This document shows, piece after piece, positions 37,525 through 46,494 of a stretch of DNA of 64,000 nucleotides. A program made the translations under genes and the position numbers. Origin of the DNA: a methane-oxidizing endosymbiont of Gigantopelta aegis (GTDB lineage: Bacteria > Pseudomonadota > Gammaproteobacteria > Methylococcales > Methylomonadaceae); assembly GCF_016097405.1 (NCBI RefSeq), contig NZ_JAEHGD010000001.1, positions 828,345-892,344 of the forward strand, given 5' to 3'. Numbering within the stretch: the stretch's first letter is position 1; every line of letters starts with the position of its first letter. The notes under the pieces were generated by a model. That model worked only from the letters and a program-made list of their open reading frames with translations. It made no database searches and was not told the origin of the DNA.

Positions 37525-38619
37525 TCAGCACGGCTTTGCTCCATTCGCCAATATTTTCTCTACTGTCTGAATTACTTGCGTCGCCGGCAATTGGTCAAGA
37601 CAACGGCTATAACTCTCCCGATGATGTTCACACCCTTCCAATTGACAGGGAACGCAATCTCCAGGCCCTTGTATTAAATGTACATTATTCACATGCTGAC
37701 TGCCGGTTTTGACAAATGGATTTTCATCACGCGCATAGGAAAAAGGCCAAGGCGCCCATTTTACTGGATTGGTTGGCCCAAAGACAGCAATGGTAGGTGT
37801 CCCGGTTATGCTGGCAAGATGTGTGACACCGGTATCGGGGCCAATAAACAATTTGGCTTGAGTAATCAATCCAGTCAATTGATTAAGGCTGGTTTTTCCG
37901 GCCAAATTAACTACGCCTTCAGGCAATTGCTGATGAAAACGGTTCACGTAATTTATTTCATCTTGTCCCGGGCCGCCAGTCAGCACTAGATTGACACCTT
38001 GTTTGAGCAAATAATTCGCCACCTCCAACCAGCCTTGCAAATGCCAGCGTTTGTAATTCCATAATGGATACAAATGTAAAACGGCATAATGTTCAAATGG
38101 CAGCTCAGATGTCAGTGGCTTAACCTGTGGTGGTACCAATTGGTAACAGCGCGGCTGTTCCAGCACATCCATTAAGCGCAGAAACTGAATGACCGCATGA
38201 CTTTTTTCTCCATCATATTCACTCCAGCCCTGAAAAAAATAACGCTTCCACCAACCTTTACTCTGTCTGTCAGGTACCAGACCAATGCGCTGACTCGCGG
38301 CAAACAAGGAGTAAAGCAAGGGCCTGTCGCCAGCTTGAGTCGCAATCGCCAACTGATAACGCCGAAAAATACGTTTCACAATATCCCAATATTCTCTAAT
38401 ACTCGGTTTAAGTGGTACCGTTATCACTTGATTTATATCGGGATTGCCGACCAAAACTGCGGCTGTCCGGGAATAAACCATCACATCGATTTCCGCCTGT
38501 GGATAAGCCCGGTGAAGTGAACGAATTAACCCCGTCGTCAGAAGTAAATCGCCAATATGTCGAAGACTGATAAGCAATATACGTTTAGGCGCTTGCCTGA
38601 GTGGGCAGTGTTTATTCAT
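37525..38619 (-). CDS. GT9 LPS heptosyltransferase (WaaQ/WaaF-like)
   Basis: 364 residues, intact. Two Rossmann halves: ILLISLRHIGDLLLTTGLIR at the N-terminus, and LVLTGGPGQDE, VNLAGKTSLNQLTGLI and FIGPDTGVTHLASITGTPTI in the ADP-heptose-binding half. The C-terminal Cys/His cluster (DCVPCQLEGCEHH) resembles the one in heptosyltransferases III/II. Its 5' end overlaps waaC by 8 bp and its 3' end the FkbM start by 7 bp, so it lies in the LPS operon. Position suggests a side-branch (III) heptosyltransferase, distinct from the broken waaF at 24.9 kb. Confidence 0.85.
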   Translation of the reverse strand: MNKHCPLRQAPKRILLISLRHIGDLLLTTGLIRSLHRAYPQAEIDVMVYSRTAAVLVGNPDINQVITVPLKPSIREYWDIVKRIFRRYQLAIATQAGDRPLLYSLFAASQRIGLVPDRQSKGWWKRYFFQGWSEYDGEKSHAVIQFLRLMDVLEQPRCYQLVPPQVKPLTSELPFEHYAVLHLYPLWNYKRWHLQGWLEVANYLLKQGVNLVLTGGPGQDEINYVNRFHQQLPEGVVNLAGKTSLNQLTGLITQAKLFIGPDTGVTHLASITGTPTIAVFGPTNPVKWAPWPFSYARDENPFVKTGSQHVNNVHLIQGPGDCVPCQLEGCEHHRESYSRCLDQLPATQVIQTVEKILANGAKPC

Positions 38620-39598
38620 ATGCCATCAAGGATAGTGCGGTTTCAATAACCTGAGCCGGATCAATTGTGTTAATGGAAAAATCATTTTTATCCAGCGCAT
38701 AATGATCCACTTTTGAAGCAGATTTGATGGCCTTGTTGATGCGGGTTTGATAAATCCGGTTGACTGGCGTTGGGCCGAACAAGGTGATCGACGGACGATT
38801 CAAGCCCCAGGCCATATGGGTCGGTCCGGTATCATTGCCGATCAGCAAATCACAATGATCAATCACTTTTTTTAAATCATCCAAACTCAGCTTCGGCAGT
38901 ACCTTGATATAGTTTGACTGTTTAGCCATCCATTCGGCCTTTTCCCGCTCCTGCGCATTACCCCAAGCGACCCAGCAGGTTTGTTTTAAACCATTGGCCA
39001 CTTGAACAAATTTTTCTTTAGGATAGCAGCGACTCTCCCAGGTAGAGCCAATAATAAACACCAAATAAGGCGCTTCAGGAACCTGAAAACGGCTTTGATA
39101 AAACAAGAAAGGCTGTTTTTCGACAATTTCTTGATGACTGACAGAAATATCCAATGGTTGACAACACACCGCTACATTCCGATCAATCGTGTTGTCATGA
39201 TAGGGAATATTAACCTTATGTTGATAAAACCATGAAGCGGCTGATTCACGAATGGAATGGCGATCGAAACCGGCAATCTTTTTACTCTGTAGTAGTTTGG
39301 CAACGATAGCCGATTTGATCAGACCCTGGGCATCAACGACTAAGTCATAAGGTCCTAGTTGACGTAGTTTTTTGATCTCATCCAACAAACCAGCCCAGGA
39401 TTTTTGTCGTTTAAGCGCCTGAATCTGAACCGCATGAATATGGTTTATGTCGGGATTGTGCTCTAAAACAGCTTTGAAGCGTTGCTCAACAATCCAGTCT
39501 ATTTGCGCCGTTGGATAGTTTTTTTTAATAAATTGCAAGGCCACCATGGCATGGACAATATCTCCCAGCGCGGACAGTTTAACAACGGCGATTTTCAT
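38612..39598 (-). CDS. waaC: LPS heptosyltransferase I
   Basis: Adds the first L-glycero-D-manno-heptose to Kdo2-lipid A. 328 residues; MKIAVVKLSALGDIVHAMVA at the N-terminus is the family's opening, DLVVDAQGLIKSAIVAKLL follows, and LLIGNDTGPTHMAWGLNRPS is the donor-site motif. Intact, with a 13-bp gap to ilvE upstream. Start ATG at 39598. The LPS operon appears to start here or at ilvE, since all downstream genes are tightly spaced. Confidence 0.93.
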   Translation of the reverse strand: MKIAVVKLSALGDIVHAMVALQFIKKNYPTAQIDWIVEQRFKAVLEHNPDINHIHAVQIQALKRQKSWAGLLDEIKKLRQLGPYDLVVDAQGLIKSAIVAKLLQSKKIAGFDRHSIRESAASWFYQHKVNIPYHDNTIDRNVAVCCQPLDISVSHQEIVEKQPFLFYQSRFQVPEAPYLVFIIGSTWESRCYPKEKFVQVANGLKQTCWVAWGNAQEREKAEWMAKQSNYIKVLPKLSLDDLKKVIDHCDLLIGNDTGPTHMAWGLNRPSITLFGPTPVNRIYQTRINKAIKSASKVDHYALDKNDFSINTIDPAQVIETALSLMAYE

Positions 39599-39611
39599 TA
39601 ACTGCCGCCAA

Positions 39612-40538
39612 TCAGACGTAGCTCAACCAATTCTGATGATCTTCCCGGCGGCCATGTACATAATCAAAATAAAGCGCTTGTAGTTTTTCGGTAATCGGGC
39701 CACGGCTGCCAGAACCGATCATACGGTCATCATACTCTCGAATCGGCGTGACTTCTGCCGCGGAGCCGGTAAAAAAGGCCTCATCAGCCACATAAACTTC
39801 ATCACGGGAAATACGTTTTTCGATCACATCATACCCTTGTTCACGGGCAATGGTTATCAGCGTATCACGGGTAATGCCTTCCAACGCGGAGGTGGTTTCA
39901 GGTGTGTACAAAACGCCATTACGGACAATAAACAGATTTTCGCCACTGCCTTCGGCGACAAAGCCTTCATGATCCAGCAACAAGGCTTCGTCATAACCGC
40001 AGGATATGGCTTCTTGTAAAGCAAGAATGGAGTTGATGTAATTGCCATTGGCCTTGGCCTTACACATGGTACTGTTGACATGGTTGCGGGTATATGAGGA
40101 AGTGCGGATACGAATACCTTTTTCCATATTTTCCGCACCCAGATAAGCACCCCATTCCCAGGCGGCAATCATGACGTGGACTTTCAGGTTATCGGCACGC
40201 AAGCCCATGCCTTCCGAGCCATAGAAACACATACTGCGGATATAGGCACTGTCCAGATTATTCTTGGCGACAGCCTCACAATGGGCCTGGTTGATTTCAT
40301 CTTTAGAGAAAGGAATCGCCATATTTAAAATGTGCGCGGAGCGATACAAGCGATCGGTATGTTCGGCCAGTTTGAAAATCGCGGTGCCTTTTTCCGCATG
40401 ATAGGCTCTCAAGCCTTCAAACACACCTGCGCCATAATGCAAAGTATGCGTCAACACATGGACTTTGGCTTCGCGCCATTCAACCCATTCTCCATCCAGC
40501 CAGATCAGGCCATCTCTGTCATCCATCGTCATTGTCAT
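39612..40538 (-). CDS. ilvE: Branched-chain amino acid aminotransferase
   Basis: PLP fold-type IV transaminase for Leu/Ile/Val. 308 residues. HTLHYGAGVFEGLRAYHAEK near the N-terminus, ESAYIRS-type DSAYIRSMCFYGSEGMGLRA, catalytic Lys in TMCKAKANGNYINSILALQE, the PLP-binding VAEGSGENLFIVRNGVL, and FFTGSAAEVTPIREYDDR are all present. Two ATGs lie close together at the start (MTMTMDD); the first is used here. Follows glnE by 23 bp and precedes waaC by 13 bp on the same strand. Confidence 0.95.
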   Translation of the reverse strand: MTMTMDDRDGLIWLDGEWVEWREAKVHVLTHTLHYGAGVFEGLRAYHAEKGTAIFKLAEHTDRLYRSAHILNMAIPFSKDEINQAHCEAVAKNNLDSAYIRSMCFYGSEGMGLRADNLKVHVMIAAWEWGAYLGAENMEKGIRIRTSSYTRNHVNSTMCKAKANGNYINSILALQEAISCGYDEALLLDHEGFVAEGSGENLFIVRNGVLYTPETTSALEGITRDTLITIAREQGYDVIEKRISRDEVYVADEAFFTGSAAEVTPIREYDDRMIGSGSRGPITEKLQALYFDYVHGRREDHQNWLSYV

Positions 40539-40561
40539 AATCTTATCTTTTTAACAGCTCG

Positions 40562-43426
40562 TCATGAAAAAATTTTGTCCCACAGTGCGGCAACCTGTGT
40601 CGCTTGTTCACCGAAACGCGCCGCAGGAACGATCGGTTTCTGACCTTGCAAGACCAAGCGATGTCCCTCATCCCGAAAACGGCAATACGCTGTTTTCAGC
40701 ATTTGTGCTTCCTTAGCGCTCAAAAAACCCTGTTCAGCTAAGGCTTCGAGTAGGCGGATGTTATCAGTCCATTCCAATAATGCAGGATTTTCTGCCGCAA
40801 ATGCCAAGACAGCAAATTGTACTATAAACTCAATATCGGCAATACCGCCTTTGCTATGTTTTAAATGAAAAACATCTGTTTCCTTAGGCGCAAGATTGGC
40901 GCGCATTTTTTCTCGCATTTCTCGCACATCGGTTTTAAGTCGCTCTATGTCCCGCGGTTGCGACAAAATATCCGCCCGAATACGCTCAAACTGCTGCTGC
41001 AAAACGGCATCACCACAGATAAAACGTCCCCGCACCAAGGCCTGGTGCTCCCAAGTCCAGGCATCATTTTCAAGGTAGTGCCGATAACTCTCAATTTTAG
41101 TGACTAATAACCCCGAGTCGCCACTCGGCCGCAAGCGCAAATCGGTTTCATACAAGACACCCGACAACATGCGTGTATCAAAAATATGGCGAACTTTTTG
41201 CCCTAGCCGCATATAAAACTGAGTGGCTGTTACCGATTTCTTACCACAGGTCAGTGCCATGCCATCACTACAGTCGTAAACAAACACCAAATCCAAATCT
41301 GAAGCATAGCCTAATTCAAACCCACCCAACTTCCCCATACCGATCACAGCAAAACCATCACCTGTTTTTGCCCCTACCGGTAATCCGTGCTTTTGTTGCA
41401 ATATTTGCCACGCCTTGTCAACGACTGCCTCTAAAACAACCTCGGCAATCCAGGTTAAATAATCACTAACCACCATCAAAGGAATCACGCCACTGATATC
41501 CGCCGCCGCTACTCGCAGACTATTTTGATGTTTAAAATGGCGTAAGCAGGTCATAAACTGCTCTTCATCATCGGTCGCTATGTGTTGCAATTGTAGCGCT
41601 AGCATTTTTCGCAACGCGGGTTTATTCAAAGGCTCGTACAAGGCCCGCGGATCAAGTAGCTCATCTAATAATGCAGGGTATTGAGCTAAAAACTCAGTAA
41701 TCCAGCTACTCGCCGCAACCAGTTTAATTAACTGCCGCAAAGCCTCCGGATTTTCCTGCAAAAGGGCAAAATAGACACTACGCCCGGCAATCTGTTCGAA
41801 TAAATGCAGCACACGTTGCAAAGTGATTGAATTATTCTCCACCTTCGCCGCCAACTCAATCACCCCTGGCATCAACTTATCCAGCACTGCTTTGGCTTTA
41901 GCCGATAGCCGGTTGATAGCCACACTGCGCCTAAAATCCTGTATTTTTTTCAGTACGCCTACAGCATCCGAAAAACCTATCTGAGCCAGTTTCTCAATGG
42001 CCCGTTCATCCCCATCAGGCAACGACCAAACGGTGTCAGCGTCTTCGGCCGCTTCGTTATTTTGTGTAAAGGAAAAGACCTGATCAAAAATCGCCTGTAC
42101 ATCGTTACGCACCACATCTAACTGCTGCTTAAAGTCTTCCCAATCCTCAAAACCCAATGAGAAGGCTAAAATGGTTTGTTGTTCAGCCCTTTTTGGCAAA
42201 TCATGTGTTTGCCTATCTTGATATTCCTGAATATGATTTTCCACCCGACGCAAGAATCTGTAAGCAGACAGCAGCGTGTCTGTTTCAGATGTCGCCATCA
42301 TATCCAGCTCGGACAATAGCGGCAAAATTTTTTGAATTTCGCGCTGCTGTAACTTCGGCTCTTGCCCTCCCCGAATCAACTGAAATGCCTGACCGATAAA
42401 CTCGATTTCACGAATTCCACCTGGGCCCAGTTTGACATTATCCATCCGATCTTTGCGACGCAATTCCCGGTTGATTTGTGTCTTCAATGCACGCAGCTCT
42501 TCAAACGCGCCATAGTCCAGATAGCACCGGTACACAAACGGCCGAATCATTTCAAACAACTTCTCGCCGCTGACCGCATCACCCGCAACCTGCCGGGCTT
42601 TGATCATGGCATAGCGTTCCCATTCGCGCGCCTGCGTCACATAGTAGTTTTCCATGCCCGCAAAACTCATCACCAAAGGCCCGCTGTCACCAAATGGCCT
42701 GAGCCGGGTATCGGTTCTAAAGACAAAACCATCCGCCGTCACTTCATCCAACATTTTGACCAAAGACCGTGCCAACCGAGTAAAAAATTCGCCATACGTG
42801 GTTTCTTTGCGGTCATTCAGTACCCCTTCTTCCTCGAAGGCGAAGATAAGATCAATATCCGATGAATAATTGAGTTCCCAAGCGCCAAGTTTCCCCATAC
42901 CCAATACCACCAGGTTAATCGCGCGACCATCATCTAGTGTCGGCGTCCCTCGTTTAGCACAAGCTTGTCGATACAGCACATCCAGCGTTTTCTGAATACA
43001 GGTTTCGGCCAATGCGGTTAAATCTTTCAGCGTTTCATCCAAATCCGACCAACCGGCCAGATCACGCCAGGCGATGCGAATCATTTCACGATTACGAAAC
43101 GCCCGCAGTCGTCTCATTAAATCGTTTTCGTCAATCTCAGCATCGATCGCCAAGGCCGAAAAATACTGGCTCCGTCGATCATCTGAAAACAAATCGCCGC
43201 TTTCGACCAGATCGACTAACACCAGCGGCTTTTTCAAACTATACAGGCGAATAAACTCACTGCTATAAAAAACTCGGGCAGCTGAATCCCAAAATTGGGG
43301 TCGTTGCGGTAAAAGCAGATTCTGTTGCTGTAAGGACACCTGCCACTCGACAAATGCCTCGGATATTTTTTCACGCCCGAGCGGCGGTAATTGCTCAATT
43401 CTGAGTTTATCCAGCACCATGCCCAC
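40562..43426 (-). CDS. glnE: Glutamine synthetase adenylyltransferase/adenylyl-removing enzyme
   Basis: Bifunctional regulator of glutamine synthetase, responsive to PII. 954 residues (E. coli 946). There are two nucleotidyltransferase domains: the N-terminal adenylyl-removing one with VLGMGKLGAWELNYSSDIDL and GPGGIREIEFIGQAFQLIRG, and the C-terminal adenylylating one with VIGMGKLGGFELGYASDLDL and KHSKGGIADIEFIVQF. All metal-binding Asp pairs are present. DUF3465 lies 4 bp upstream. Confidence 0.95.
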   Translation of the reverse strand: MGMVLDKLRIEQLPPLGREKISEAFVEWQVSLQQQNLLLPQRPQFWDSAARVFYSSEFIRLYSLKKPLVLVDLVESGDLFSDDRRSQYFSALAIDAEIDENDLMRRLRAFRNREMIRIAWRDLAGWSDLDETLKDLTALAETCIQKTLDVLYRQACAKRGTPTLDDGRAINLVVLGMGKLGAWELNYSSDIDLIFAFEEEGVLNDRKETTYGEFFTRLARSLVKMLDEVTADGFVFRTDTRLRPFGDSGPLVMSFAGMENYYVTQAREWERYAMIKARQVAGDAVSGEKLFEMIRPFVYRCYLDYGAFEELRALKTQINRELRRKDRMDNVKLGPGGIREIEFIGQAFQLIRGGQEPKLQQREIQKILPLLSELDMMATSETDTLLSAYRFLRRVENHIQEYQDRQTHDLPKRAEQQTILAFSLGFEDWEDFKQQLDVVRNDVQAIFDQVFSFTQNNEAAEDADTVWSLPDGDERAIEKLAQIGFSDAVGVLKKIQDFRRSVAINRLSAKAKAVLDKLMPGVIELAAKVENNSITLQRVLHLFEQIAGRSVYFALLQENPEALRQLIKLVAASSWITEFLAQYPALLDELLDPRALYEPLNKPALRKMLALQLQHIATDDEEQFMTCLRHFKHQNSLRVAAADISGVIPLMVVSDYLTWIAEVVLEAVVDKAWQILQQKHGLPVGAKTGDGFAVIGMGKLGGFELGYASDLDLVFVYDCSDGMALTCGKKSVTATQFYMRLGQKVRHIFDTRMLSGVLYETDLRLRPSGDSGLLVTKIESYRHYLENDAWTWEHQALVRGRFICGDAVLQQQFERIRADILSQPRDIERLKTDVREMREKMRANLAPKETDVFHLKHSKGGIADIEFIVQFAVLAFAAENPALLEWTDNIRLLEALAEQGFLSAKEAQMLKTAYCRFRDEGHRLVLQGQKPIVPAARFGEQATQVAALWDKIFS

Positions 43427-43430
43427 CCTG

Positions 43431-43916
43431 TTATTGATATAACTGTCCGTTAAATTTCAACCATCCATCGACATGCCGACCGGCCGGATCATCATGCGTC
43501 CAGTGAATCACGCCCCCGCGCGGGTTCCATTCGTATTCCCCAAAAAACTCAACCGTATCGCCTGTTTTCAAACCTTCCAGTTTTGGTGCCAGATCAATAT
43601 TATGCGCCACCAGAACAGTGATGCCGAAAGGAAGTTGCAGAATAAAGCGTTGATGCCGGGAGCCATTTAAATCATCAGCCAAAACCTTGATCACCCGCCC
43701 CGACCCTGTAACCTGAACATCGCTTTGTTGCCGTTGAAAAAGCGTTTGAATAGAATTGGTGGTTGTAGAAGAACTTACGCCAAGCGGCTCCTGATCGACG
43801 CTGCTTGCTTGAAGGAGCTGACTGACAGAAGCACTACCTGTCGTTTGACCGGTACTGAAATAATCCGCGCCATAGACAATGGCCAATGCCATCAACAACA
43901 AAGTTATTTTATTCAT
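43431..43916 (-). CDS. DUF3465 exported protein
   Basis: 161 residues: signal peptide or anchor (KITLLLMALAIVYGADYFS), a low-complexity Ser/Thr-rich stretch (residues ~22-55), then a compact OB-like domain with SDVQVTGSGRVIKVLADDLN, GSRHQRFILQLPFGITVLVA, GDTVEFFGEYEWNPRGGVIH and WTHDDPAGRHVDGWLKFNG. This is the DUF3465 family; function unknown. The Trp/His-rich C-terminus and OB-like pattern suggest ligand or nucleic-acid binding, which is inference only. It sits directly before glnE. Confidence 0.82.
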   Translation of the reverse strand: MNKITLLLMALAIVYGADYFSTGQTTGSASVSQLLQASSVDQEPLGVSSSTTTNSIQTLFQRQQSDVQVTGSGRVIKVLADDLNGSRHQRFILQLPFGITVLVAHNIDLAPKLEGLKTGDTVEFFGEYEWNPRGGVIHWTHDDPAGRHVDGWLKFNGQLYQ

Positions 43917-44017
43917 AATCGAAGCTCCAGCCTGCCGTGTTGTTGCCTATATTTCCCCGTCCTCCAGGAAATAAGCTGTGGTTAAACTCAGACCTTCTAA
44001 GATATGAGTGTATTCAC

Positions 44018-44581
44018 TTAACAATGAGACGTTACAATTTTTTTAACCGGCCCAAATGATTTTCGATGCAATGCGGTAACACCATTTTGTTGCAGGCATT
44101 GTAAATGCAAGCGGGTTGGATAGCCTTTATGCTGAGCGAAGCCATAGTCCGGATACAGTTGCTCAAGTATCAACATTTCGTCATCGCGGCTGACTTTCGC
44201 CAATATTGATGCCGCTGAAATTTCGGCAACCGAACTATCACCCTGGATAATGGTTTCACCGGGGCAAGGTAAGTCAGGATAAAAGCGCCCATCAACACGG
44301 GCAAAATCTGGCACACAGCCTAGACCTGAAAAAGCCCGTTTCATGGCCAACAAAGAGGCTTGATGAATATTGATACGATCTATTTCGCTGGCTTCACAGC
44401 GGCCGATGGCCCAAAACCGGGCTTTTGCCCGAATTACCTGCGCCAATTGACGGCGTTTTTTATCACTGAGTTTTTTGGAGTCGGTCAGACCTGTAATCGG
44501 CTGGTCGCTATCTAGCACCACGGCCGCCGCAACCACAGGCCCGACGATACAACCTCGGCCTACCTCATCCAGCCCTACCAC
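44018..44581 (-). CDS. rnhB: Ribonuclease HII
   Basis: Removes ribonucleotides and RNA from RNA-DNA hybrids. VGLDEVGRGCIVGPVVAAAV (Asp-Glu pair), LTDSKKLSDKKRRQL, ARVDGRFYPDLPCPGETIIQ and GDSSVAEISAASILAKVSRD (later Asp residues) are the conserved blocks. 187 residues from GTG 44581. The start is uncertain: there is no clear ribosome site, and the frame stays open upstream into the lpxA end (ARDSAINKLC). Typical lpxA(-lpxB)-rnhB order, with lpxB absent here. Confidence 0.9.
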   Translation of the reverse strand: MVGLDEVGRGCIVGPVVAAAVVLDSDQPITGLTDSKKLSDKKRRQLAQVIRAKARFWAIGRCEASEIDRINIHQASLLAMKRAFSGLGCVPDFARVDGRFYPDLPCPGETIIQGDSSVAEISAASILAKVSRDDEMLILEQLYPDYGFAQHKGYPTRLHLQCLQQNGVTALHRKSFGPVKKIVTSHC

Positions 44582-44592
44582 ACACAGTTTAT

Positions 44593-45363
44593 TTATCGCA
44601 GAATCCCTCGCGTTACATTACGCAAAAAGCTGACCATACGGGATAATTGATCACTATCACCGGCCAATTCTTCGATTTCTTCAATCGCATCTTCAATTTT
44701 AAGATTGTTTTTATACAAAATCTTGTAAGCTTTGCGAATCAAACGAATATCTTTAGCCGAAATGCCATTGCGCTCCATCCCTACCGAATTGATACCATGC
44801 GGGCGCGTTGGACGGCCTCCGACCATCACATAAGGCGGAATATCTTGCGTAATCGCACTGCCCATAGCGGAGAAACTGTATTCGCCAATCTGGGTGAATT
44901 GATGTACTAGAGTAAAGCCGCCGAGAATAGCATGATCGCCCAACCGAACATGGCCGGCTATGGATGCCCCATTGGCCATAATGACATGATCGCCAACCAC
45001 ACAATCATGTGCGACATGGGCATAGGCCATAAACAGGTTATCACTGCCAATCAGAGTCAACCCACGATCTTGAACGGTGCCACGATGGATAGTAACAAAC
45101 TCTCGAATGACATTACGATCACCAATTTCCAGTCGGGTGACTTCATTGGCATATTTTTTATCTTGTGGATCTTCACCAATAGACGAAAATTGATAAATAT
45201 GATTATCTCGCCCTATCGCGGTCGGGCCCTTGATTACGACATGCGGCTCGATCACCGTTCCCGCATCAATCTGAACACCCGGCCCAATAATGCTGAACGG
45301 GCCGATTTCCACGTCATCTTCAATATCGGCCTCGGGCGATACAACCGCACGCGGATCAATCAT
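44593..45363 (-). CDS. lpxA: UDP-N-acetylglucosamine O-acyltransferase LpxA
   Basis: First step of lipid A synthesis. 256 residues from ATG 45363, which overlaps the fabZ stop as ATGA; a longer frame to 45384 is unlikely. Left-handed beta-helix hexads (GPFSIIGPGVQIDAG, IGDRNVIREFVTIHRGTVQ), the catalytic His in YAHVAHDCVVGDHVIMANG, GGFTLVHQFTQIGEYSFSAM, and the C-terminal helical domain ending FLRNVTRGILR. The chain-length ruler residue cannot be assigned with certainty by eye. Confidence 0.94.
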   Translation of the reverse strand: MIDPRAVVSPEADIEDDVEIGPFSIIGPGVQIDAGTVIEPHVVIKGPTAIGRDNHIYQFSSIGEDPQDKKYANEVTRLEIGDRNVIREFVTIHRGTVQDRGLTLIGSDNLFMAYAHVAHDCVVGDHVIMANGASIAGHVRLGDHAILGGFTLVHQFTQIGEYSFSAMGSAITQDIPPYVMVGGRPTRPHGINSVGMERNGISAKDIRLIRKAYKILYKNNLKIEDAIEEIEELAGDSDQLSRMVSFLRNVTRGILR

Positions 45364-45806
45364 TGCGGCACCGAGGCGGCACACATAATCTGTGCGCGCG
45401 CGGCTAACTGTTCATCGACACGGGCTTGGCAATCAAACGTCCAAATATGGCGCTTACGATTGATTAATACCGCTTCTAATTCAAGCCGGTCCCCCGGAAC
45501 CACCTGTTTTTTAAAACGCGCTTTATCGATACCTGCCAGAAAATAAACGGTTCCCGACACACAGCTTTCATCGCTCTGAGACGTCAACAATGCTGTGGTT
45601 TGCGCTAAGGCTTCCATGATCAAAACGCCGGGCATGACTGGCAATCCAGGAAAATGTCCCTGAAAGAAGGGTTCGTTGATGCTGACATTTTTTATCGCCA
45701 GCATGCGCTCACCCGGCTCACACTGCAACACCTTGTCGACCAGTAAAAATGGATAACGATGTGGCAGTAATTCGGTGATTTTTGTAATATCTAAATAGAC
45801 TGTCAT
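45360..45806 (-). CDS. fabZ: 3-hydroxyacyl-ACP dehydratase FabZ
   Basis: 148 residues, hot-dog fold. ITELLPHRYPFLLVDKVLQC at the start, and the active-site pair in FFQGHFPGLPVMPGVLIMEA (His and Glu). Dehydrates 3-hydroxyacyl-ACP in fatty acid elongation and so competes with LpxA/LpxD for hydroxyacyl-ACP. Between skp (14 bp upstream) and lpxA (4-bp overlap). lpxD, usually between skp and fabZ, is elsewhere (3.1 kb). Confidence 0.95.
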   Translation of the reverse strand: MTVYLDITKITELLPHRYPFLLVDKVLQCEPGERMLAIKNVSINEPFFQGHFPGLPVMPGVLIMEALAQTTALLTSQSDESCVSGTVYFLAGIDKARFKKQVVPGDRLELEAVLINRKRHIWTFDCQARVDEQLAARAQIMCAASVPQ

Positions 45807-45820
45807 CGGTCAGGTCACAC

Positions 45821-46324
45821 TCAGTCCGACAATTGTTTCAGTTTGTTCTGAACCTGCGCTGTTACATCGACTTTGTCGCTGGCGTAAATAACACCATCGG
45901 TCAACAACAAATCAAAACTTTGTTCTTTAGCCAAGGCTCTGATCGCTTCGACAATACGGCGCTGCAATTTACCTAACTCTTCATTTCGGCGCATGTTAAA
46001 GTCTTCCTGGAACTCCTGCTGAGAACGCTTCGCTTCACGCTTTTTGGCAATGATATCGCGTTCCAACTTGCGACGCTCAGACTCACTCATCACCGAGGCG
46101 TCACGCGCCAGCTTTTCTTCCAGCGTCTGAATTTCTTTTTGCTGTGCCACCAGGTGTTTATCGCGTGGTTTAAATTCCTGTTCCAGCCGTTTTTTGGCTT
46201 TTGCGGCTTGCGGCGCTGTTTCCAGCACTTTCGCCACATTCACAAAGCCAACTTTCAATTCTGCATAGCTGATATTCGTTACCAAGACTAACGCCAGGAA
46301 AAAAGCGCTTTTTGTTTTCATCAT
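45821..46324 (-). CDS. skp: Periplasmic chaperone Skp/OmpH
   Basis: 167 residues: signal peptide (MKTKSAFFLALVLVTNISYA), then a short beta strand (ELKVGFVNVAKVLETAPQAA), a long charged coiled-coil arm (about residues 40-120, Lys/Glu/Arg/Gln-rich), and the closing body strand FDLLLTDGVIYASDKVDVTA. Holds unfolded outer-membrane proteins for BamA. Follows bamA by 170 bp, a gap without obvious features. Confidence 0.9.
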   Translation of the reverse strand: MMKTKSAFFLALVLVTNISYAELKVGFVNVAKVLETAPQAAKAKKRLEQEFKPRDKHLVAQQKEIQTLEEKLARDASVMSESERRKLERDIIAKKREAKRSQQEFQEDFNMRRNEELGKLQRRIVEAIRALAKEQSFDLLLTDGVIYASDKVDVTAQVQNKLKQLSD

Positions 46325-46494
46325 TAACCATCCTCAGGTTTATGTCATAAAGTTTTCAATTATAGGGTAAAAGTAATTCATACTCTACACACATAAGCGT
46401 TAATCCCCTCAACAAGCCATTTTTCACCTTGCTCTCGACAAAAAACAAACCATCGGTAGCCGAGCTCCTATGCGAAAAGTATCTAAAATATAAA

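Larger units (their letters stand above)
35658..37531 (-). pseudogene. FkbM-family methyltransferase split by IS630-family element
   Basis: Native start is a GTG at 37531 overlapping the heptosyltransferase stop by 7 bp (LKKIIRNIKLFRKAF). After a missing T near 37484: TDFIRIHYSQFGEDIVLREL, KKEIKDGFYV, then the IS (36266-37385), then DVGCYHPKKFSNTYMLYK. One G is missing near 36213, before RGWSGINIDMEEDKIRLFD. The rest is in frame: IDVLSIDVEGMDYKVISALD is the FkbM core and NNEFL the end. It likely O-methylates a sugar in the LPS. Removal of the IS and one TA restores the junction exactly. Confidence 0.83.

Noticed and set aside
46325-46494. Small gene in the skp-bamA gap
   Set aside because: The open frame there has no ribosome site, no recognisable protein and is mostly the reverse of the bamA end.
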